Assembly (NCBI RefSeq): GCF_030646615.1
Contig: NZ_JAUSLG010000073.1
Location: 1-64,000, forward strand
Direction of reading: 5' to 3'
Source of the DNA: Phenylobacterium sp.
GTDB lineage: Bacteria > Pseudomonadota > Alphaproteobacteria > Caulobacterales > Caulobacteraceae
DNA: 64,000 nucleotides
Part shown: positions 17,627-25,725 of the stretch, piece after piece
How positions within the stretch are numbered: the first letter of the stretch is position 1
How the letters are laid out: the number at the start of each line of letters is the position of its first letter
Translations under genes and position numbers: made by a program
Notes under the pieces: generated by a model
Databases searched by the model: none
Seen by the model: the letters and a program-made list of their open reading frames with translations, nothing else
What the model was told of the DNA's origin: nothing

Positions 17627-18709
17627 TCAAAACCAAGCTCTCAGGCCCACGATGAAACGCGTGCTCTCCACGTCTTCCCCGTGGGCGCGCACGAATTCGG
17701 CGGTGTCGCCGAACGCGCGCTCGTAAGAGACGCCGATGTAGGGGGCGAACTCCCGGCGGATTTCGTAGCGAAGCCGCAGGCCAAGCTCGCCCTTCGACAG
17801 GCCCGAGCCGATCTCGCTTTCAGGAATGTCCTGGGCCGCGAACTCAAGTTCCGCCCGCGGCTGCAAGATGAGCCGCTGCGTTAGTCGGAAATCGTAGCTG
17901 CCCTCGACACGGGCCAGCAAATCGCCCTTCTCGGACAGAAAGAGCGAGCCCTCGGCCTCAAACCAGTAGGGGAACATCGCGTCCACGGCGAGCGTGGCGT
18001 AGGCGCGCGAGCGTGGTTCCAGGTCGTAGCGGATGCCAGCCTGTACGTCGGTGTAGCGGGCGACGGCGCGGGAATAGAGGAGCTGAACCTCCGCGGCTTC
18101 CACGCCTTCGCGTGACTGGCCTTCCCCCTCGGTCTTGAAGACGAACCTATTGATGTCGCCGCCGTACCAGCCCTCGACCTCCCAGCTGTAGCGGTCGCCG
18201 TTCGGGGTCCACTCGAGCAGGTCCGCCTGGAGCTTGGAGACCCGCGAGCCCCCGTGCTCGCTCGCGAGGATACCGCGAGCGAGCTGCATCTGCCCCGTCC
18301 CGAAGACCCGATCGGCCACGTTGTCGGTGATTACGGCCGGCGCCGGCGCATTGCCGACCGGCAGGGCCGACCCCATCTGCCCGCCATCCATCGGCGCCAT
18401 GGCGTGGCCCGCGTGCGGGTCGGCGGGGGCCGGCATCACGTGTCCGGCGTGCGGATCGGTAGGCGTGGCGGCGGGCTGCGCGGGCATCACATGCCCTGCA
18501 TGGGGATCCGCGGGGGCTGCGGGCGTTTCGGCGGGCCGGGCGGGGCTTGAGGCGGGCGGCTTGGCCGGCATCACATGCCCCGCGTGCGGATCAGCGGCAG
18601 CAGCAGGCTGCGCCGGCATCACGTGACCGGCATGCGGATCGGCGGCCTGGGCGGCCGCTGCCGTTGCGGAACCGGCCAGCGCCAGGGCCAGGAGGGACGT
18701 CCGGATCAT
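17627..18709 (-). CDS. copB: CopB outer-membrane copper-resistance protein with DPHAGH repeats, copy 1
   Basis: A 360-residue protein with a signal peptide, a low-complexity N-terminal region, and the CopB beta-barrel domain from about residue 145 to the end (SWEVEGWYGGDINRF; RLRYEIRREFAPYIGVSYER). The N-terminal region holds five copies of DPHAGH(V/A)M separated by Pro/Ala linkers; His and Met make it a likely copper-binding array in the periplasm. It overlaps the copA stop by 4 bases. Function by family: outer-membrane copper handling with CopA. Confidence 0.93.
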   Translation of the reverse strand: MIRTSLLALALAGSATAAAAQAADPHAGHVMPAQPAAAADPHAGHVMPAKPPASSPARPAETPAAPADPHAGHVMPAQPAATPTDPHAGHVMPAPADPHAGHAMAPMDGGQMGSALPVGNAPAPAVITDNVADRVFGTGQMQLARGILASEHGGSRVSKLQADLLEWTPNGDRYSWEVEGWYGGDINRFVFKTEGEGQSREGVEAAEVQLLYSRAVARYTDVQAGIRYDLEPRSRAYATLAVDAMFPYWFEAEGSLFLSEKGDLLARVEGSYDFRLTQRLILQPRAELEFAAQDIPESEIGSGLSKGELGLRLRYEIRREFAPYIGVSYERAFGDTAEFVRAHGEDVESTRFIVGLRAWF

Positions 18710-20553
18710 GCCGCCGCTCCTTCGACCGGGCGCACCTTGAAGACTTGGAACATGCCCGCGTGCATGTGGTAGAGCATGTGGCAGTGGAAGGCCCAGTCGC
18801 CACCTTCCGCGGTAACGTCGAATGACACCTTGCCGCCGGGCAGCACGTTCACCGTGTGCTTTCGCGGCAGATGGCCGACCGGTCCGTGCACCAGCTCGAA
18901 GAAGTGCCCGTGCAGGTGAATCGGGTGCGTCATCATCGAGTCGTTGATCAGGGTAATGCGCACGCGTTCGCCGGCTCGGAAGGAATAGGCCGGCGGGTTC
19001 TCGCTGAACTTCCAGCCGTCGAAGCCCCAGATGAACCGCTCCATGTTGCCGGTGAGATGGATGTCCATCGCGCGATCCGGCGGCCTGGGGTCGGGGTTGG
19101 GATCCAGCGCGATGAGGTCCTTGTAGACCAGCACCCGATGACCGACGCTTTCCAGCCCAAGGCCGGGATCGCCGGTGCGATCCATCGGCATGGGCGCGAT
19201 CATCTGCACGCCCGGCCCCTTCTTGATTTGAGGGGCCTTCGACCAGTCCAGCATGTTCATGTCCATGCCGCCCATGTCGCCCATCACATCCGAGCCACGC
19301 TGGCGCGGCGGCGCCATGCCGGGCGGCGGCCCGGCGGCCATGCCCGGCATGGCGCTATGATCCATCCCCGGCATGCTGGAGTGGTCCATTCCAGCCATGC
19401 CCGTAGCGCCCATGCCGGCGTGCGCCGACATGTCCATGCCCATGTCCTTCATGGTCAAAATGGGCCGCTCACGTAGCGGCGGCACGGCCGCGCTCATCCC
19501 AGCGCGGGGCGCCAGGGTCGCCCGTCCCATGCCAGAGCGGTCGATCGCCTCCGAAACGATCGTGTAGGCGCGATCCTCGGTCGGGTGGACGATCACGTCG
19601 TAGGTCTCGGCGTTGCCGATCTGGAACTCGTCCACCTCGACGGGCCGGACATTCTGGCCGTCGGCTGCGACGACCGTGAGCTTCAGGCCCGGAATGCGGA
19701 CGTTGAAGACCATCTGCGCCGCACTGTTGATAAAGCGCAGGCGCACCCGCTCGCCGGGCTTGAAGAGCCCGGTCCAGTTGTCCTTGGGGCCGTGGCCGTT
19801 GACGAGGAAGGTCATCACCGCGCCGGTGACGTCCGAGATGTCGGTCGGATCCATGAGCATCTTGGCCCATTCGATCCGTTCGGCGAGGGTTTGGTCCTTA
19901 CCGGCAAGCAGGCCGGCGATCGTCTGGCGCTGATAATTGAAGACCCCGCCCTGCTGCTTCAGCCGCTTGAAAATCAGGTGCGGGTGCATCTCGCTATGGT
20001 CAGCTAGCACCAAGACGTGCTCGCGGTCGTAAGCGACGGGATCGGGCTTCGCCGGCTCGATGACGATGGGGGCGTAGTGGCCCTCCGCCTCCTGCAGACC
20101 CGAGTGGCTATGGTACCAGTAGGTGCCTGACTGAATGATCGGGAACTCGTAGACGAAGGTCTCGCCGGGGCGGATGCCGGGAAAGCTGACCCCCGGAACG
20201 CCGTCCATCTCGAAAGGCACCAGCAGCCCATGCCAGTGGATCGAGGTGTCCTCATCGAGGGTGTTCGTCACCGCGATCCGGACCCGCTGACCTTCTTTCA
20301 GACGAATGAGCGGACCGGGCACGGTCCCATTGATCGTCACCGCGTGTCGGCGCTCGCCGTCGATCGTGATCGGTGTGTGGCCGATCGTCAGCTTGATGTC
20401 CTCGCCCGAAAGGGTCGGGAGGGTCGAGAGTAGGCCCGGCGTCGCGCTCTGCGCCCAGGCGGGCAGCAGCGAACTGATCGCCGCTCCGCCCCCGAGTATG
20501 GCCGCCCCTTTGATCAAGGTGCGGCGGTCAAGGTCAGGTCGTGGCCGGGACAT
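18706..20553 (-). CDS. copA: CopA multicopper oxidase, copy 1
   Basis: A 615-residue Tat-exported oxidase (DRRTLIKG near residue 9). All copper-ligand motifs are visible: IHWHG, WYHSHSG, HPIHLHGHFF and HCHMLYHMHAGM (type 1 axial Met). A Met-rich insert of about 60 residues (MDMSAHAGMGATGMAGMDHS and onward) is typical of CopA/PcoA. The start is ATG 20553; an in-frame ATG at 20706 is rejected because a CueR-type promoter lies at 20585-20615, inside that extension. By family it oxidises Cu(I) in the periplasm. Confidence 0.95.
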   Translation of the reverse strand: MSRPRPDLDRRTLIKGAAILGGGAAISSLLPAWAQSATPGLLSTLPTLSGEDIKLTIGHTPITIDGERRHAVTINGTVPGPLIRLKEGQRVRIAVTNTLDEDTSIHWHGLLVPFEMDGVPGVSFPGIRPGETFVYEFPIIQSGTYWYHSHSGLQEAEGHYAPIVIEPAKPDPVAYDREHVLVLADHSEMHPHLIFKRLKQQGGVFNYQRQTIAGLLAGKDQTLAERIEWAKMLMDPTDISDVTGAVMTFLVNGHGPKDNWTGLFKPGERVRLRFINSAAQMVFNVRIPGLKLTVVAADGQNVRPVEVDEFQIGNAETYDVIVHPTEDRAYTIVSEAIDRSGMGRATLAPRAGMSAAVPPLRERPILTMKDMGMDMSAHAGMGATGMAGMDHSSMPGMDHSAMPGMAAGPPPGMAPPRQRGSDVMGDMGGMDMNMLDWSKAPQIKKGPGVQMIAPMPMDRTGDPGLGLESVGHRVLVYKDLIALDPNPDPRPPDRAMDIHLTGNMERFIWGFDGWKFSENPPAYSFRAGERVRITLINDSMMTHPIHLHGHFFELVHGPVGHLPRKHTVNVLPGGKVSFDVTAEGGDWAFHCHMLYHMHAGMFQVFKVRPVEGAAA

Positions 20554-20584
20554 TCGAAATCCTACGATCGAAACAACACACGAG

Positions 20585-20615
20585 GTGATGGGGCTTCCCA
20601 CTGTGGGAAGGTCAA
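20585..20615 (-). promoter_or_regulatory. CueR/MerR-type promoter upstream of copA copy 1
   Basis: On the minus strand TTGACC (20615-20610), a 19-base spacer with the dyad CTTCCCACAGTGGGAAG, and CATCAC (20590-20585) as a poor -10. The gap from its end to the copA ATG is about 32 bases, the same as at the two HMA genes. Confidence 0.85.
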
Positions 20616-20674
20616 GCGCCCCGACCACACAAGCTCTACGCAGCTCGGGGCCATCGCCCCTGAACTTCCGAGGA

Positions 20675-21247
20675 TTAAATCGCCGAGCGGTCGATAAGCT
20701 CCGCAAGCTGCTGGCGGGCCCGGTAGACGCGCGTCTCGACGGTCTTGACGGTCACACCCAGGAGCAAGGCGGCTTCCTGCTGCGTGAGCTCGTCGAAATA
20801 CGTCAGGAGCAACGGCTCCTTCAGCTTGATCGGCAGGCGGTCGATGGCCTTCTGGATGACGGCCCGACGCTGCGCCGAGACGGTCGCCTCCTCGCCATCG
20901 GGTGCCGGGTCAGGCTGCGCCTGAGCCTCGGGGGATTGCTCGTCCTTCTCGCCCAGGATGAGCCGGCGCACCGCCAGACGGCGGGCGCGATCACGGCATT
21001 TGTTCAGCGCGATGGCGCGGAGCCATACGGGAAAGGCGCGTTGGCCGTCAAAGCGCGCGAGCGCCTTCCACGCCGCCACGAAGGTCTCCTGCACGACGTC
21101 GACGGCGGCGTCGGCATCGGCGACGTAGCGACGCACAAAGCCGTAGAGCGGCGGGTTGTGCCGCCGCATGAGCGTCGTGAACGCCCGATCCTCCCCGTCC
21201 AGCGCGCGCAGGACGAGATCGGCGTCCGTCTCTTCCTCAAGCGTCAC
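20675..21247 (-). CDS. ECF sigma factor, CnrH-like
   Basis: A 190-residue sigma-70 factor of the extracytoplasmic-function group: region 2 in the first half (VDVVQETFVAAWKAL, then FPVWLRAIALNKCRDRARR) and region 4 in the second (TYFDELTQQEAALLLGVTV). Size and gene order (Y-X-H, each overlapping by 4 bases) match CnrYXH of Cupriavidus. The start is GTG 21247. It should be freed when the membrane anti-sigma complex senses metal; its target promoters are not evident from the sequence. Confidence 0.9.
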   Translation of the reverse strand: MTLEEETDADLVLRALDGEDRAFTTLMRRHNPPLYGFVRRYVADADAAVDVVQETFVAAWKALARFDGQRAFPVWLRAIALNKCRDRARRLAVRRLILGEKDEQSPEAQAQPDPAPDGEEATVSAQRRAVIQKAIDRLPIKLKEPLLLTYFDELTQQEAALLLGVTVKTVETRVYRARQQLAELIDRSAI

Positions 21248-21684
21248 GGCGCCTGTTCAGTGAGGGCCTCAGCGACACGCTTGTCGAACTGCGCGGCCTG
21301 GTCCGGCGTCAACACGGTGCGCATCGCCAGGACGTGCAGGATGGTTTCGTTCTGAAGGGCCCCCATGGCGTCGTGGAACCGTTCGACCGCGGCCTTCACC
21401 TCCGGCGAGTACTCGTGACGCACCTGAATGGCCCGGGCGAGCTCGGCGTTGGCGGCGCGCAACTCGGCCTCCCGCGCCCGACGCCGGACCGCGAAGTCTT
21501 GCTCGAGCACGTCCAGCCGCTTCCGCTGCTCGGGGGCGAGCTTCAGCTCTTCGTGGACGAACTCATGCAACGAAGGCTGGTGACGCTGGTCATAGATGTA
21601 GCGCGCGCCAATCCAGGTTCCCCCAACGGCCGCGATGACCGTCAGGAGCAGCGTGAGGATCAGCCCACGGCTGAAGAAACTCAT
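21244..21684 (-). CDS. Periplasmic metal sensor, CnrX-like
   Basis: A 146-residue protein with one N-terminal membrane helix (residues 8-30) and a helical periplasmic sensor domain. The Ni/Co ligands of CnrX (H42, H46, E63, H119, M123) are present with a constant shift of two: H40, H44, E61, H117 and M121. This is strong evidence for a Ni/Co-sensing protein of the CnrX type. It lies between the anti-sigma and sigma genes with 4-base overlaps on both sides. Confidence 0.92.
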   Translation of the reverse strand: MSFFSRGLILTLLLTVIAAVGGTWIGARYIYDQRHQPSLHEFVHEELKLAPEQRKRLDVLEQDFAVRRRAREAELRAANAELARAIQVRHEYSPEVKAAVERFHDAMGALQNETILHVLAMRTVLTPDQAAQFDKRVAEALTEQAP

Positions 21685-21974
21685 CCGTGGTGATCCAGAA
21701 GGGTCGAGGGCGCGAGCTCTGCCTTGACAGAGAAGGCGGACACCTCTTGCGACTGCGCCGCCACCGCTGCTGCAGTCACCCCACCGCTCGCCACGCCCAA
21801 CCCCAGCGCGCCAATCACGGCCGCGGCTCGAGCCACATAAAGCGTCGGCGCCGCCGCCCGCGCTTGGCGGACGCGCTCGATGCCCTTCCAGACCCTCGCC
21901 TCCAGCCTCTGGTAGCTGGCGGGTAGCGGCTCCGATCGAAGCGCTCTCAGTTCGTCATCAAGTCCGTCGTTCAT
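21681..21974 (-). CDS. Membrane anti-sigma factor, CnrY-like
   Basis: A 97-residue protein: a short cytoplasmic N-terminal segment (LDDELRALRSEPLP), a basic stretch, one membrane helix at about 47-72 and a small periplasmic tail. Length and gene order match CnrY (95 residues), which holds CnrH at the membrane. The start is ATG 21972-21974; the reading frame remains open far upstream but the N-terminal form with the DDELRAL helix is the one that fits. A GCGTATA at 22010-22004 recalls the -35 element of CnrH promoters, so autoregulation is possible. Confidence 0.78.
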   Translation of the reverse strand: MNDGLDDELRALRSEPLPASYQRLEARVWKGIERVRQARAAAPTLYVARAAAVIGALGLGVASGGVTAAAVAAQSQEVSAFSVKAELAPSTLLDHHG

Positions 21975-22094
21975 CGCAACACCCCGATCATTCGTCATGA
22001 CTCTATACGCAGGATCTGGTGGGCTCCCCTCAACTGAGGGCCGGCGGCGCCGTCCCGCGTATGTCCTATAGAGGTCGGGAGCTGGGGGGCTGCA

Positions 22095-23267
22095 ATGGTT
22101 CGTCGCGAAAGCGAAGCGCGCGAGGCTGGAGGCGTGTTTCCAGCCGATCTCCCGGCTCTTACCAGCGTACGCTTCTTGTTGGCCTTGGGGGTGGTGCTCT
22201 TCCACTATCAGCTGCAGTGGCCTTGGGACGCCATGTCGTCGACCGGGTTCTTCGACCGGGCGCGGCTCGGGGTCGACGCCTTCTTCATCCTCTCCGGCTT
22301 TGTCCTGACCCACGCCTATCGCGATGCGATCGCCGGAAACCGGATGAATTATGGCAGGTTCCTGATCGCCCGCTTCGCCCGAATCTACCCGGCGCACCTG
22401 GCTGTGCTCGCCTTCGTGCTGGTCATGGTCACCACGGCGAGCCTGGTGGGCGCTGAGTTCGACCGCAATCTCTACAATCCCGCCGGCCTCGTCACGACAC
22501 TGCTCCTCGTTCACGCCTGGCTCCCGGAGGTGGTGAAAGCCGAATGGAACGGTCCCTCCTGGTCGCTGTCCGCCGAGTGGTTCGCCTATCTCGCCTTCCC
22601 GGTATTTGCGTGGATCGGTCTGAAGCTTCGGCGCCGGCCGATGCTGCTCTTAGCGCTGACCGCCCTGCTCTTCCTGGCGCTGGACCAAGTCTACCAAGCC
22701 CTGTTCGACGACATTGTAGTGCACGCTGAAGCGAGCATGGGCATACTGCGCATCATCCCCGAATTCCTCTACGGCGTGGCCCTCTACCGCTTAGGAGAAC
22801 GCCTGCTGCTTGGTCGCCGGGCCGCCGTCCTGTTCGCCGGGGCGGCGGCGATTCTTCTCGTCGCGCTGATGCACCTGAAGGCCGACGACCGATGGATCGT
22901 CGCTGCAGCGGGCCCGCTCGTACTGGCTCTGGCTATGCTCTCGAAGGTACAGGCCGAGGGTGTCCTCAAGGCGCGCTGGCCCCGCCTCGGGGGCGAAGCC
23001 TCCTACGCGCTCTATCTCGTCCACATGCCCATCCTGATCGCCTGGAAGGGCGTCTGGTCGGCCGCCCAGGGGCGCGACAGCGGCTATGTACTCGGCTGGT
23101 GGGAGGTAGCCGCGCTCTTGGCGCTGTCGCTTCTGGCGGCCATCGCCCTTCACCTACTGTTCGAGGGGCCGGCCCGTGCTTGGATTCGTCGCCGGGCGGA
23201 TCGCCTTTGGCCCGCCCCTGAGACTCGGGCCCAGATGCGACCAGGCTCCCAGCCGCCTGACATCTAG
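22095..23267 (+). CDS. Acyltransferase family 3 (OafA/YrhL-like) membrane protein
   Basis: A 390-residue membrane protein with about ten helices. The family motifs are visible: TSVRFLLALGVVLFHY at the start (active-site His), FFILSGFVLTHAY and FARIYPAHL. By family it O-acylates a surface sugar or lipid. It is divergent from the CnrY-like gene and shares the 120-base gap with it. Nothing in it points to metals; it may be an unrelated neighbour. Confidence 0.9.
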   Translation: MVRRESEAREAGGVFPADLPALTSVRFLLALGVVLFHYQLQWPWDAMSSTGFFDRARLGVDAFFILSGFVLTHAYRDAIAGNRMNYGRFLIARFARIYPAHLAVLAFVLVMVTTASLVGAEFDRNLYNPAGLVTTLLLVHAWLPEVVKAEWNGPSWSLSAEWFAYLAFPVFAWIGLKLRRRPMLLLALTALLFLALDQVYQALFDDIVVHAEASMGILRIIPEFLYGVALYRLGERLLLGRRAAVLFAGAAAILLVALMHLKADDRWIVAAAGPLVLALAMLSKVQAEGVLKARWPRLGGEASYALYLVHMPILIAWKGVWSAAQGRDSGYVLGWWEVAALLALSLLAAIALHLLFEGPARAWIRRRADRLWPAPETRAQMRPGSQPPDI

Positions 23268-23333
23268 GTCAGGGTCCAAGGGCGAGCGATCTGATCGGCC
23301 TGGGCGGGCGCAAGGAGCCCGCGGCTGATCTGC

Positions 23334-23693
23334 TTAGGGCTTCGGCGTGCGTCCGCCATGCTTGTCGAGCCAGGCCTGTAGCTCAGCGATCTCCTTGCGC
23401 TGCTCGTCCGCCGTCTTCTGCGCCATCCTCTTGATCTCTGCGTCGTCACCATGCTTCAGCACCGCCTCCGACATGGAGACCCCGCCCCTATGGTGCTCGA
23501 TCATCTTGAGCGCCCAGGCTCGATCGGGATCGGCGTCGTTGGCGGACATCATCTTCTGATGCATGTCCTGCATGCCCTTCATGTAGTCCTGCTTGGCCAT
23601 TTGGCCGTGTTGCATGCTGGTGGGGCCCTGCTGAGCAAGGGCCGGTGCGGCGAGCAGCGCGGCCGCAGCCGCAACGATGGCGATCATTTTCAT
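23334..23693 (-). CDS. DUF305 exported protein
   Basis: A 119-residue protein with a signal peptide (MKMIAIVAAAAALLAAPALA) and a complete small DUF305 domain (MKGMQDMHQKMM, MIEHHRGGVSMSE, ELQAWLDKHG). The His pair and Met-rich helix suggest copper binding. Start ATG 23693 with AAAGG upstream; an earlier in-frame ATG would sit before the signal peptide. It lies 17 bases after the copper-storage protein gene. Confidence 0.88.
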   Translation of the reverse strand: MKMIAIVAAAAALLAAPALAQQGPTSMQHGQMAKQDYMKGMQDMHQKMMSANDADPDRAWALKMIEHHRGGVSMSEAVLKHGDDAEIKRMAQKTADEQRKEIAELQAWLDKHGGRTPKP

Positions 23694-23710
23694 CTGGGAG
23701 CCTTTTGCGA

Positions 23711-24121
23711 TCAGTGAAACGTCTGGAGGGCGGCCTGACAGGCCTGTTCGCAGCGCCGGCACGATTCGGCGCAGATGCGGCAGTGCTCATGCATGCTGGC
23801 GTGACGGTCGCATTCCTCCGCGCAGAGCCGGCAGGCCTCCTCGCATGCCCTCAGCACACTCTGGATGATCGGTTCGTTTGAGCCGGTGCGGCGTGATGCG
23901 ATGTGGCCAGCGGCCGTGCAAATGTCGGCGCAGTCGAGGTTCAGGCGAATGCATTGGGTCAGCTGCGCGACCATCTGCTCGCCCAGGCAGGCATCGGCGC
24001 ACGACGTGCAGCTCTGAGCGCAGTCGAAGCATTCCTCGATGCAGCGGATCAGGCTGTCGTTTGTGTTTCCGCGCACCTGGGGGTGCGTACTTATTATTTC
24101 ATGGGCGTGCATGGCCGTCAT
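23711..24121 (-). CDS. Four-helix-bundle cysteine-rich copper-storage protein (Csp-like)
   Basis: A 136-residue cytoplasmic protein without a signal peptide. It has 18 cysteines, almost all spaced three or four apart along helices ([31 protein letters not shown]), plus His residues. This is the pattern of the Csp3/DUF326 copper-storage family, where Cys line the inside of a four-helix bundle and hold many Cu(I) ions. The start may be residue 1 or Met4. By family it buffers copper in the cytosol and may protect or store. Confidence 0.9.
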   Translation of the reverse strand: MTAMHAHEIISTHPQVRGNTNDSLIRCIEECFDCAQSCTSCADACLGEQMVAQLTQCIRLNLDCADICTAAGHIASRRTGSNEPIIQSVLRACEEACRLCAEECDRHASMHEHCRICAESCRRCEQACQAALQTFH

Positions 24122-24451
24122 CCTATGCAGGTGGATGGCCGCTGAACCCTCATTCTGGAGTTCCGTTCCGCCGCACGGGCCGAGGAGCGAAATCTTTTGT
24201 CCGTAGAACTGAAAAACCGAGGGAGCAGCCTTCCGCGTGCGTATTGCCGCTCGTCTTTTCCGGGCTCAAGCGGGTGGGGGTGAACTCATCATGGGAGCGC
24301 AGTGACGCTCACGCGAAGCCTCACAGCTAGCTTGCCGGAGATGGGAAACGCACGGGAGTTCGTCAGTGGGCGGCTCCGGGCTAAGCGTCATTAACATCCC
24401 GTGCTCGTGCGCTACGGCAGAAATGCACAGGGCCGGACCCGACGGCGCCAC
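24122..24451. other. Intergenic region, 330 bases
   Basis: It lies upstream of the Csp-like gene and downstream of the lipoprotein gene, both on the minus strand, so it should hold the Csp promoter. I see no CueR-type, CsoR-type or FNR-type site, no strong terminator and no credible small gene. Confidence 0.6.
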
Positions 24452-24826
24452 CTACATGTGTCCGTCCATCTTCATCGGCGGATCCGCTTTCTTCATCGGG
24501 ATGGAGCCGTCGTTCTTGGCGCCCATGCCGTCGGCATGCGCCTTGGCGCCCATCTCCATTCCGCGCTCATGCGCATCGCGTTCCATCTCCATCCCTTCAC
24601 GGTGCCCCTCGGCGCGAGCCTCTTCTAGGGTTTCAGACGAACTGGAATGATGCTCGCCGGCTTCGCCCGGGGCGTCGGGCGTCGTCGCCGGAGCCGTGGC
24701 GACGGGCGACGGGGCGCCGGGCGCCGGAGCCTCCGTCTTCTGCTCGCACCCGGCCAGGCCGATCGCCGCCAAGGCGACGGAGCCAGCCAAGGCCTTTAGC
24801 AGACGGGGCGGCAAGAGATGGGTCAT
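24452..24826 (-). CDS. Met/His-rich lipoprotein, copy 1
   Basis: A 124-residue protein with a lipobox (IGLAGCEQ), a Pro/Ala/Thr linker, and a C-terminal half of charged, Met- and His-rich repeats (EGHREGMEMERDAHERGMEM and KKADPPMKMDGHM). The homolog at 48239-48613 has the same plan, including GC(E/N)QKT after the lipobox and EGM(E/Q)MERDAH. No named family recognised; a periplasmic copper-binding role is inferred from composition and context. Confidence 0.72.
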   Translation of the reverse strand: MTHLLPPRLLKALAGSVALAAIGLAGCEQKTEAPAPGAPSPVATAPATTPDAPGEAGEHHSSSSETLEEARAEGHREGMEMERDAHERGMEMGAKAHADGMGAKNDGSIPMKKADPPMKMDGHM

Positions 24827-24871
24827 GGGTCGCGTCCTGTCGGTGGGTCAACGAAGCGGCAGATAAAGTGA

Positions 24872-24911
24872 GGCCGACCGGCTGCAGCATGAAGGGCGCA
24901 GCCGGTCGGCC
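24872..24911 (-). terminator. Strong hairpin terminator
   Basis: A perfect 14-base stem (24872-24885 with 24898-24911) and a 12-base loop, starting 6 bases after the stop at 24918. A short T-bearing tail follows on the minus strand. It separates the small exported protein gene from the lipoprotein gene. Confidence 0.8.
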
Positions 24912-24917
24912 GCTTTC

Positions 24918-25223
24918 CTACTTCTTGGCTTCAGCCATCTTTGCGGCGCACTTTCCGTGCATCTTATCCATCTCGGCCTTGCTGAGCGGCTTCATCTTCA
25001 TGACCCCGGGAGTGCCTTTCATGGAGGCGTGGTCATGCATGACGCGGCCGTCCATCTTCCGGCCCATGACGCTCTTGCACTCTTCGTGGGTTGGGTTGGC
25101 GGGATCCTTGACCGAAACGGTGGCGTCGGCCGCGGCCTTGTGATCCCCGTGTTCCGGCTGCGCGTAGCTCTGGCTGGCGGTGGCGAGGCCGAGGGCCGCG
25201 ATGGCGACGAATAGGGTACGCAT
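24918..25223 (-). CDS. Small exported His/Met protein with MDKMH motif, copy 1
   Basis: A 101-residue protein with a signal peptide (MRTLFVAIAALGLATASQSYA) and a mature part rich in His, Met and Lys (HGDHKAAADA; RVMHDHASMKG; KAEMDKMHGKCAAKM). The last motif recurs as KADMDKMHKMC in the protein at 44911-45246. Start ATG 25223 behind AAAGGA. A perfect FNR/FixK-type box (25313-25326) lies 90 bases upstream, so oxygen limitation may control it. Function unknown; metal binding is likely. Confidence 0.72.
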   Translation of the reverse strand: MRTLFVAIAALGLATASQSYAQPEHGDHKAAADATVSVKDPANPTHEECKSVMGRKMDGRVMHDHASMKGTPGVMKMKPLSKAEMDKMHGKCAAKMAEAKK

Positions 25224-25312
25224 GGGTGTGTCCTTTGCTGGTCGGCGGACAGCGGCTCGCCGTGCCCTCGATTGAAATATGCCAAACCCTAGCGTTCCCT
25301 CCAAACCCAACC

Positions 25313-25326
25313 TTGATATCGATCAA
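25313..25326. promoter_or_regulatory. FNR/FixK-type box, perfect palindrome
   Basis: TTGATATCGATCAA matches the TTGAT-N4-ATCAA consensus of FNR/FixK regulators at every position. It is placed 90 bases before the start of the small exported protein gene (minus strand) and just beyond the end of csoR. Confidence 0.7.
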
Positions 25327-25354
25327 GCGCCGCTGCGGCGGGACGCCAGCGCCA

Positions 25355-25633
25355 TCAGTTCCGGAGCTTGCCGATCAGCTCGACCAGCTCGGCTGTCTTC
25401 TGTTCGCGCTCCGCCACGTCGCCGCTGGCCGCCATCGCACCAGCGACGCAGTGTTCGAGGTGGTCTTTCACGAGTTCGCCCTCAACCCGACGCAGCGCCG
25501 CCCTCGCGGCGTGCAGTTGCGTCAGGATGTCGAGGCAGTAGCGATCCTGCTCCACCATGCGGGAGATGCCTCGCACCTGCCCTTCAACCCGGTTCAGCCG
25601 ATTGATCAGACGTGGCTTGTTCGTGCGTTCCAT
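25355..25633 (-). CDS. csoR: CsoR copper-sensing repressor
   Basis: A 92-residue repressor of the CsoR/RcnR family. The copper fingerprint is C33, H58 and C62 (counting from ATG 25633), the Cys-His-Cys triad of true CsoR. An upstream in-frame ATG at 25687 would run into the operator and is rejected. It is divergent from the copper ATPase, with the operator between them. By family, Cu(I) binding releases it from DNA. Confidence 0.93.
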   Translation of the reverse strand: MERTNKPRLINRLNRVEGQVRGISRMVEQDRYCLDILTQLHAARAALRRVEGELVKDHLEHCVAGAMAASGDVAEREQKTAELVELIGKLRN

Positions 25634-25685
25634 CAAAGCCTCCGCCGCTCGGTGCGGCAACATACAGAAAGCCGCGATTTGATCC

Positions 25686-25702
25686 ATGCCCCACTGGGGT
25701 AT
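25686..25702. promoter_or_regulatory. Probable CsoR operator
   Basis: ATGCCCC-ACT-GGGGTAT, an inverted repeat (6 of 7 pairs), followed by an AT-rich TATATA. The core CCCCACTGGGG is like the CsoR operator core in Mycobacterium. It lies between csoR and the copper ATPase and can control both. Confidence 0.75.
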
Positions 25703-25725
25703 ATATACGCCGAACAGGAGGCCCC

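Noticed and set aside
18380..18690. Repeats near 18.5 kb as a CRISPR array
   Set aside because: They are in-frame protein repeats (DPHAGH) in copB with short, uneven spacers.
20554..20706. N-terminal extension of copA copy 1 to an ATG at 20706
   Set aside because: It contains the CueR-type promoter and would bury the Tat leader.
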